A stretch of 64,000 nucleotides of DNA, taken from positions 25,351,294 through 25,415,293 of the forward strand of contig NC_063155.1 of NCBI RefSeq assembly GCF_020921035.1, read 5' to 3'. Source of the stretch: Rhodamnia argentea (taxonomy: Eukaryota; Streptophyta; Magnoliopsida; Myrtales; Myrtaceae). The translations under genes were made by a program, and so were the position numbers. The number at the start of each line of letters is the position of its first letter. Position 1 is the first letter of the stretch. This document shows positions 58,273 through 64,000 of the stretch, piece by piece. The notes beneath the pieces were generated by a model that saw nothing but the letters and a program-made list of their open reading frames with translations, did no database searches and had not been told where the DNA came from.

Positions 58273-59389
58273 TCAAGGGCACTTGGTCCGATTGCCGTGA
58301 GTGGTCATATCGGTGTAGCATGTGCCGCACAGCTCCCTGTTTCCTGAAGTCCCGGGAGGAACGCATTTGCACCTTAAGCAGCAAGTTCCACAGGCTCTCG
58401 TGCACACGTTGGGCCTCGAGTGCAAGCTACACCTCTCCTTGCACAACCCTCCACAGTCTGCACATTGGAGTGGTGGAAGCTTATCAGTTAGAAAGCCGCG
58501 CATGTCGTTGCCTGAAATTGGGTTATCGAGGATCCCGTTTTCTGTTTTTTCCCTATGATCCCGGTTTTTCGCATGTGCGGATGCTGTGATGTTGTGTAGG
58601 CGCGGTGCATGTTCATGCTTTATATTAGCGGGATTCAAGTCGCAAAGGAAGCGACTAGGTAACTGCAGCAGTCTAGATTAATTTAGCAGATCAAGACAAC
58701 CCCATATCAAGAAATAATCGTATTCATGCCGGATTCCATTTAGAGTAAATGTCGCATGTTTTAACAAGATAATTGACTTTGTTTATCAACCCAGGAGCAA
58801 AATAAGATAATTATTTTGGACCGAAAGATTTGATTTTCCTTTTTGGGACAAGACGGCGTTCATGAGGTGCTGACTTCTCATGCTATGTTAGCATCTGAGA
58901 GCCCAAAAACAAAAACAAAAAAAAAAAAAAAATTGCTTGCATGAGTGTAGATGCTTATTCATGCTAACGGGGGAAAAACAAAACATCAAACGTGGAATGA
59001 AAAGTGAATTGAGTGCTCCAGATTACAAACGAGTGAAGATGAGTACATACCCAAGGTCTGCAAAAGCCTCCTGTTAGCTCCCTTCGCAACCTGAAAAAGA
59101 AAAAGAACACTTACAGCTTCAAAGGTTGGAAGTGCTGGTTGAGCTGTAAAGTTGAGGTTAAAAGAAGGTTTGGTTTAAAAAGGAGAGAAAATGACCTGGG
59201 TGTGAGAGTTCTCTAGGTCGATATCTGATGACACCTGCAAGTTTTTTTGTCAAAGAAAAATGAAGTTGTCCGCCCAAATCAAAAGAAGGAAAAAGACCCA
59301 AGTGAATTTCAAAGACGAGAATGGCGTTCTTCTACTTGTACTGTGCAGACGAGCAGAAATGCGGCAAGAAGAAGCAAGCGTAGCGCCAT
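58273..59389 (-). CDS. GASA/snakin gibberellin-regulated secreted peptide
   Basis: A Cys-rich apoplastic peptide of the GASA/snakin family, members of which act in hormone responses, growth and antimicrobial defence. Exons on the minus strand: 59336-59389, about 59197-59235, 59051-59090, 58273-58511; about 123 residues. Exon 1 is a signal peptide (MALRLLLLAAFLLVCTVQ). Exons 2 and 3 form a variable acidic-to-basic linker. Exon 4 encodes the GASA domain: CGGLCKERC, RACGTCC, CKCVPPGTSGN and the terminal NRTKCP. The twelve conserved cysteines are present, with one extra before the first (QCADC). The fold's usual C-P-C step reads C-G-T-C, a known-looking variant. The 3' end converges on RH22. Confidence 0.9.
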
Positions 59390-61709
59390 GACTTTAGGTA
59401 TCCCCACACTTCACACTTCAACTCTTCAACCAAGTGTTACAGCCGGAGAGCCAAACTGGGATTTTTTTTTCAAGTGGGGGGTTTGAGAGTGAAGACCAGG
59501 GTTTAAGTACTTGCCTTGGTGCACGTAAGTTTACAGGATTAGCCAATCCACTTGCTCTTATTTACAGGATGACCCAGAATATCAGAATCTGTGTCTTCCA
59601 AAATAAATAAGTAGAAGGGACGAAACATAACATAACAAAATGTGCAAACTGGGGCTTGTCAGCTTAGTGGGGCAGACAATTTCTCTCTGTGTTTTCCTTA
59701 TGTATTGAGGATACATTTCCCAGATAATTTCACTTGTACCGTATTTCTTGTTGCTTTTCTGCGGTTCGGACCCGGGTCCGGACGCCCTCCCCAACCCCTA
59801 CCGCCGAGCCAACCTCCATTTGTCATGGGCAGCTTCGTATTGGCACTCCTTTTTTTAATTTTTTGTTTTTGTTTTGGCTAGGTTATTGTCACTCGCTGCC
59901 ACCGTGTGAAGAAAGTATTCGCACGTCGTCGTCATTTTCTTACTCTTTTTCCCATTTAAACTCGCGTGTGCTGATCATAGCAATGTAGTTAAAAGAGAGA
60001 AAAATTCACTGCTGGATCACGTGTTCTTATAAAGCTGCGACTCTTGCGAGTTGAAACAATACTAAAAGTGACGAGCACCAAGACAGTAAGGTAGGATCAG
60101 TGCGCTCACGACAGGACTATTGTTTTCCTCTCTAGTCTCGGACAACGAGGGAAAAGAAAAACCAAACTTGTAGTGACCGTCGTACATATATGAGTATTAT
60201 AAGATGGGTCGGAGGGGTACATGAATTTATTGTGGGTTTCAGTGTTCACACTTTTACGGCCTTTGACCCCCGGGTCTTCCTCTGCAAGATTCGTATTTCC
60301 GGCTTAGAATGCTTTTGAGTTGTTGATTTTGGTGAGGGTTTCTTTAGCCCTTCCGTTGCTACGTTTAGAGATGGAGCTTTAGCATGACCAAAGTTATTTT
60401 GTTTATCCTTCCTCCGAACCCCCCCAAATTTTTTTTTTTATTTTTATAACGCAGGCCCTTTATTAGCCGACTTGCACGGGTGAGTAACGCACCACATTTC
60501 AGTGGGGTATCAGTAAAAATTCTCTGCATTACGAGCTCCCCGTAAGTCCTCGTTGCCTAACCATCTCGGCCGCATGCATATCTTCGATTTGACTCGTAAC
60601 TCGTAGCATCGCTTCATGAAACAATTTATCGTGCTTAACCGTGGTATCTTAATCATCGAACATCTGATCACTTCTTCGTAAACAAAACCGACGGGTGCCG
60701 TTGACCTTCACAGATCTGGAATAAGAGCCACTGGGCATGAACACTTGCAATGCGAGCAAAGGGTAAAAGAGTCACGTACCGTCCTTATCGGAATTCTGCT
60801 GAGTGTCCTTGGTCTGAACCTTTTGAACCCCACAAGTGGGGCTGGATCACTGAACTCGGGACACCGATCAGGAGGAAAATGGATGGACACCAGCCACCTA
60901 TTTAGAAGACAGCTCTATTCCAGCTGGAAGGAGTTAACATGAAAAAACACCAGAGACGTGGGGAAGCGTGAAGACGACGATCCAGCTCATGCCTCCACTT
61001 TCCAGAAATAATGTCTTCAATAGGTCCCAAGTCCCATGTCCATCTTACCAACCGCGCCACAGCCCACGAATAGAGAAGCTGTTGTAGTAAATGGGCAGAA
61101 TCCTTGACCATGAGGTGACGAGTTTGACTCTCTCATACCTTGCAACTGCCCCTGATCTCACCTTGAAATTATGGGGGGGATTCCTCTTAATGCTGACCAC
61201 ATCGAATGAACCGAAGAGCACAACGATGACAGCAACCGCGTCCCTCCTGCTCATGCGTAGCTGGCTTGGATTACATCCTGGGCAGCGATCTCAGACTACA
61301 ACCGAGCCGTAGGTTTGACATTGCAGACAACGTTAAATAGCACATATCAAACATAAATCAGCAGCAGCAGGCATACCGAGTAATCGAGTAGAATGATTCA
61401 ACGAGGTATGAGAGGGTGGAAAAAAAGATTTTGCTATATTCTTGGGCGTTGTTATCTGCAAAACACAATTGTCATATCCTTTCAACTAAATGTTACATTT
61501 CCCGAAGCTAACTGTGAATATATGATCTCTCAAAACTCAAAATTTTTCCAACTCTCGGCCAATCTAAAGACAACAACTACTACACAACCAAGAAGAGCTT
61601 TAGGTCTTCTCCTTCACGGGAACTGCCGAAAGAAGAATGAGTGAAAGAATGGGAATTTCTACTATACTGTCAGAACAGAGGAATTTTAGTGAATGGGACT
61701 GGCTCCAGT
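59390..61709. other. Intergenic, no supportable gene
   Basis: A long stretch between divergent-facing genes. Minus-strand frames near 60708-60890 and 61045-61254 look faintly protein-like (for example MSRRDAVAVIVVLFGSF), but I could not join them with consistent splice phases or assign a family. Confidence 0.45.
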
Positions 61710-63583
61710 CTAGAAGAAGATGTTGATTTCCTTTTCGCTCATCTCAAAAACATGGTCCCTCGCATCTGTGAGAGCACTCTGCGAGAACTTAAAGTCATTA
61801 AAATCAAAGGACAATGATATGCGCATGATAAGCAATTTAAGCACAGGGAACAAAACAGTCTGAAAAAATTACCTGCCCAAATTTAGTAAACAAGTTGCTG
61901 GCAAGATTTAAGGCGGTAACCGCCACATCTTCATTGGTCTTAAGCGCTTGGGCAATGGCAAAAGCGCCATCATCCTATATGAGAAAGACAAATATTATTC
62001 GCAAGCATGCACGTCATCTTTGGTAAAAACTCCACAAATGAAACAATTGCAATACCCTTATCTCATTAAATCCTAAATCAAGTGAAGTCAAAGCTTCATT
62101 AACCACTTTTAAGCTTCGAGCGAGGCAAACTGCACCCTGCAAAATCGAGTGCACTGCAAAATTAGGAAGTGCACTGAACATCAGCAACTAACATGGCATC
62201 ATCATCGGTAACCAACCTCATCTCTTAATCCATTAGCCCGCAAGTCCAGAATGGATATGGTAGTATTATATCTCAACATATCTGCAACAGACTCAGCACC
62301 CTTGGCTCCAATCTGCAAGGCAATTTACTTAGATCCTTTGGGGTTAGATTAGTAAGGCGATGTTAGGAACTTCTGAATTACCTGACACCAACCAAGCTTT
62401 AGGGTTTTTACATTTCCATGAAACTTGAGAACTTCAGCCAAAGCCTGTGCTCCATCTGGACCAATAGGATTATAACCAAGTTCCAACTGTGGAAACGAGG
62501 AAGAGAGAAGTGGAACGCAGTAAGATAAAAAAAGAAACATCCAACCATAGAAATCAGGGATTTCAGGATTACAGTTGTAATAACACTGTTGTCTTTCAAA
62601 ACCGGAGATATGGCTGCAGCTCCCTTTGCACGGATGTTATTTCCCCCCTGCAATATTGTGTTCAACAAGCTACTGCTGTCAACTTCAGGCCAAATTTGGT
62701 GAACAAGTATTTAAGAAGATAGATTTGGAGAACATGTATTTTAGAAGATAGCGCTCATTCATTACCAGGTCAATTGTTGTCAATGTCCGGTTTTCCTTCA
62801 AAGCCTCAGCAATCTTCTCTGCTCCCTGGCAAGCTTGATGTTAATCAGAATGAATAGATAAGGGGTGAAAAAACGGAAATTTGGAATCTTCAAACCTCAA
62901 CAGAACATATATTAACACCAACAAATTACACGACTTACTAAGTGAGTTCGTAAAAGCAACACTCGAATTGATGTCAATAAACTAGTGCTTTCCTTTGGTA
63001 ACAATGGCACGGGAAATAGGAGCACTTTTATGTGATCTTCAAGTATCTCAACTAATTAAATATAAGGAAGTCTGATAGCAGTATTAAATGATGCAGCAAT
63101 GTGAAATTCCTAGCAAAGATATACACTTAAGCTGACTTAGAAGCAAAACACAAGAAATGAATATAGTCAAATTTTTCGAGGGAGCAGCATGCTAAACTAG
63201 ATCATCAGGTGCGCAAGACCATTTGACAAAAAGATCACCAGGTGCATGATACCAACTTAGAGAGAGACTCTGTTGTTACCTCGTCACCTATATCATTCAT
63301 GTAGAGATTCAACCACAACAAGCTCTTGTTTTTCTTGACATATTCAGCAGCATGAAAGGCACCTTTTGAGCTAATTGAGTTGTTGCCAATATCTAAAAGA
63401 GCGAGTTTGCCTGTAGACAGACAGTTGTGACGATTGAAACCGCTAGTTTTGAAGCTAAAACGAAATGCGTAACTGAGAATACCAGCCAATACGAAAAAGG
63501 TGCAAACCTTTGTGTGAGGATAAACCAGACGTAAGAGCATGTGCTCCTTCGTCTCCAATGGAATTACCATGCAGATGAAGTTC
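61710..63583 (-). CDS. Ribonuclease-inhibitor-type LRR protein (3' part, nine exons)
   Basis: The protein is built from 28-29-residue RI-type leucine-rich repeats, as in RNI-like/NLRC3-like plant proteins such as Arabidopsis EMB2004 (At1g10510). Exons on the minus strand: 63508-63583, 63280-63410, 62766-62825, 62573-62647, 62382-62486, 62217-62312, 62056-62136, 61873-61974, 61710-61778. All phases agree; 264 residues lie in the window. Repeats read LHLHGNSIGDEGAHAL, LLDIGNNSISSKGAF, LNLYMNDIGDEGAEKIAEAL, LELGYNPIGPDGAQAL and LDLGFNEIRDDGAFAI, an almost regular horseshoe with introns at similar repeat positions. The C-terminal tail after the last repeat is EMSEKEINIFF. The N-terminus lies beyond the right edge. 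The protein probably serves binding or scaffolding; no enzyme motif is seen. Confidence 0.9.
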
Positions 63584-64000
63584 CTGAGTATTTTCATCTT
63601 GGCAAAGTCATGATCTCACAGAAAGAGCTGGGAAGGGCCATCTTACGAATGTGATAGTTGCATTAAAAGTAGAAGACAACAATAACATTTGTCTCCAAAC
63701 AAATAGATGATCAACTGAAGACTAGTACAACTAAAGCATCTACATGGACTAGCAGCACCAGTAAGTAAATATTTCATCTAATATTGTGAGTAAAGATGAA
63801 AGCAAAACAGGAAATCAAATAAATATACTTATAGGAGTATTGGAATAGTAAAAGTTATGTTTGCTCTTTACAGGTGGTTGCCAAAGCTCCGAGTGAACCC
63901 GAAATAGGCCACGGAATTGGATCTACCAAATGATAAGAATGCCTCTGAGAGTACAGATGGCCAGCCAAGTCTAATCCCATTGGATCAAAAAAGGAGCCCA
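63584..64000. other. Upstream intron sequence of the LRR gene
   Basis: AT-rich DNA fitting an intron. No exon with a proper repeat motif is visible before the window ends, so the next exon is beyond 64000. Confidence 0.5.

Noticed and set aside
61091..61145. tRNA-like words (GGTGACGAGTTTGACTCTC)
   Set aside because: No acceptor-stem pairing or anticodon arm could be built around them.
60708..61254. Minus-strand frames that look weakly protein-like
   Set aside because: I tried joining them through plausible donors (for example GTACGT near 60772) and found no phase-consistent model and no family match.

Overview
The window looks like nuclear DNA of a dicot plant. The genes have short exons, GT-AG introns and plant-specific families (WAT1/UMAMIT transporter, RLCK-VII kinase, TBL O-acetyltransferase, PADRE/DUF4228, GASA). 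The spaces between them are AT-rich and full of MITEs and one dead Copia retrotransposon. I cannot name the species from sequence alone. No CRISPR, operon, phage or prokaryotic feature is present. I found no tRNA or rRNA gene.

Layout. 0.2-5.2 kb (+): the last twelve exons of a cytosolic/mitochondrial-type threonyl-tRNA synthetase, with a GC-cored MITE in one intron. 7.4-9.66 kb (+): a complete seven-exon WAT1-related/UMAMIT transporter. 8.7-40.7 kb: the main structure, a tandem array of three degenerate copies of one segment. Each unit holds a PBL28-like receptor-like cytoplasmic kinase (+) converging on a TRICHOME BIREFRINGENCE-LIKE (TBL) gene (-), followed by a shared non-coding flank. Unit 1 has an intact kinase and TBL. 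Unit 2 has a truncated UMAMIT pseudogene, a kinase pseudogene, a Copia element and an intact TBL. Unit 3 has a kinase pseudogene and an intact TBL. All three TBL reading frames survive, while two of three kinases and the second transporter are broken. 40.7-47 kb: gene-poor DNA with several inverted-repeat elements.

47.2-48.2 kb (+): a PADRE (DUF4228) protein with an MGNC myristoylation start. 48.5-51.3 kb (-): a four-exon gene of unknown family, whose splice phases agree exactly and whose large intron holds two MITEs. 52.1-52.6 kb (-): an intronless coiled-coil protein with a TATA box. 54.2-57.4 kb (+): a complete eight-exon plastid-type DEAD-box helicase, RH22. 58.3-59.4 kb (-): a GASA/snakin peptide gene. 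61.7-63.6 kb (-): the last nine exons of a ribonuclease-inhibitor-type LRR protein that runs off the right edge.

The genes do not form one pathway. ThrRS and RH22 serve translation (RH22 in plastid ribosome assembly). UMAMIT, TBL and GASA concern transport, cell wall and secreted signalling. The novelty is genome-structural: repeated duplication with short-homology junctions, different fates of neighbouring duplicates, and transposon insertions that can be ordered in time because the sister units keep the empty sites. Exon coordinates were placed by eye from splice signals and reading phase, so single-base errors are possible.
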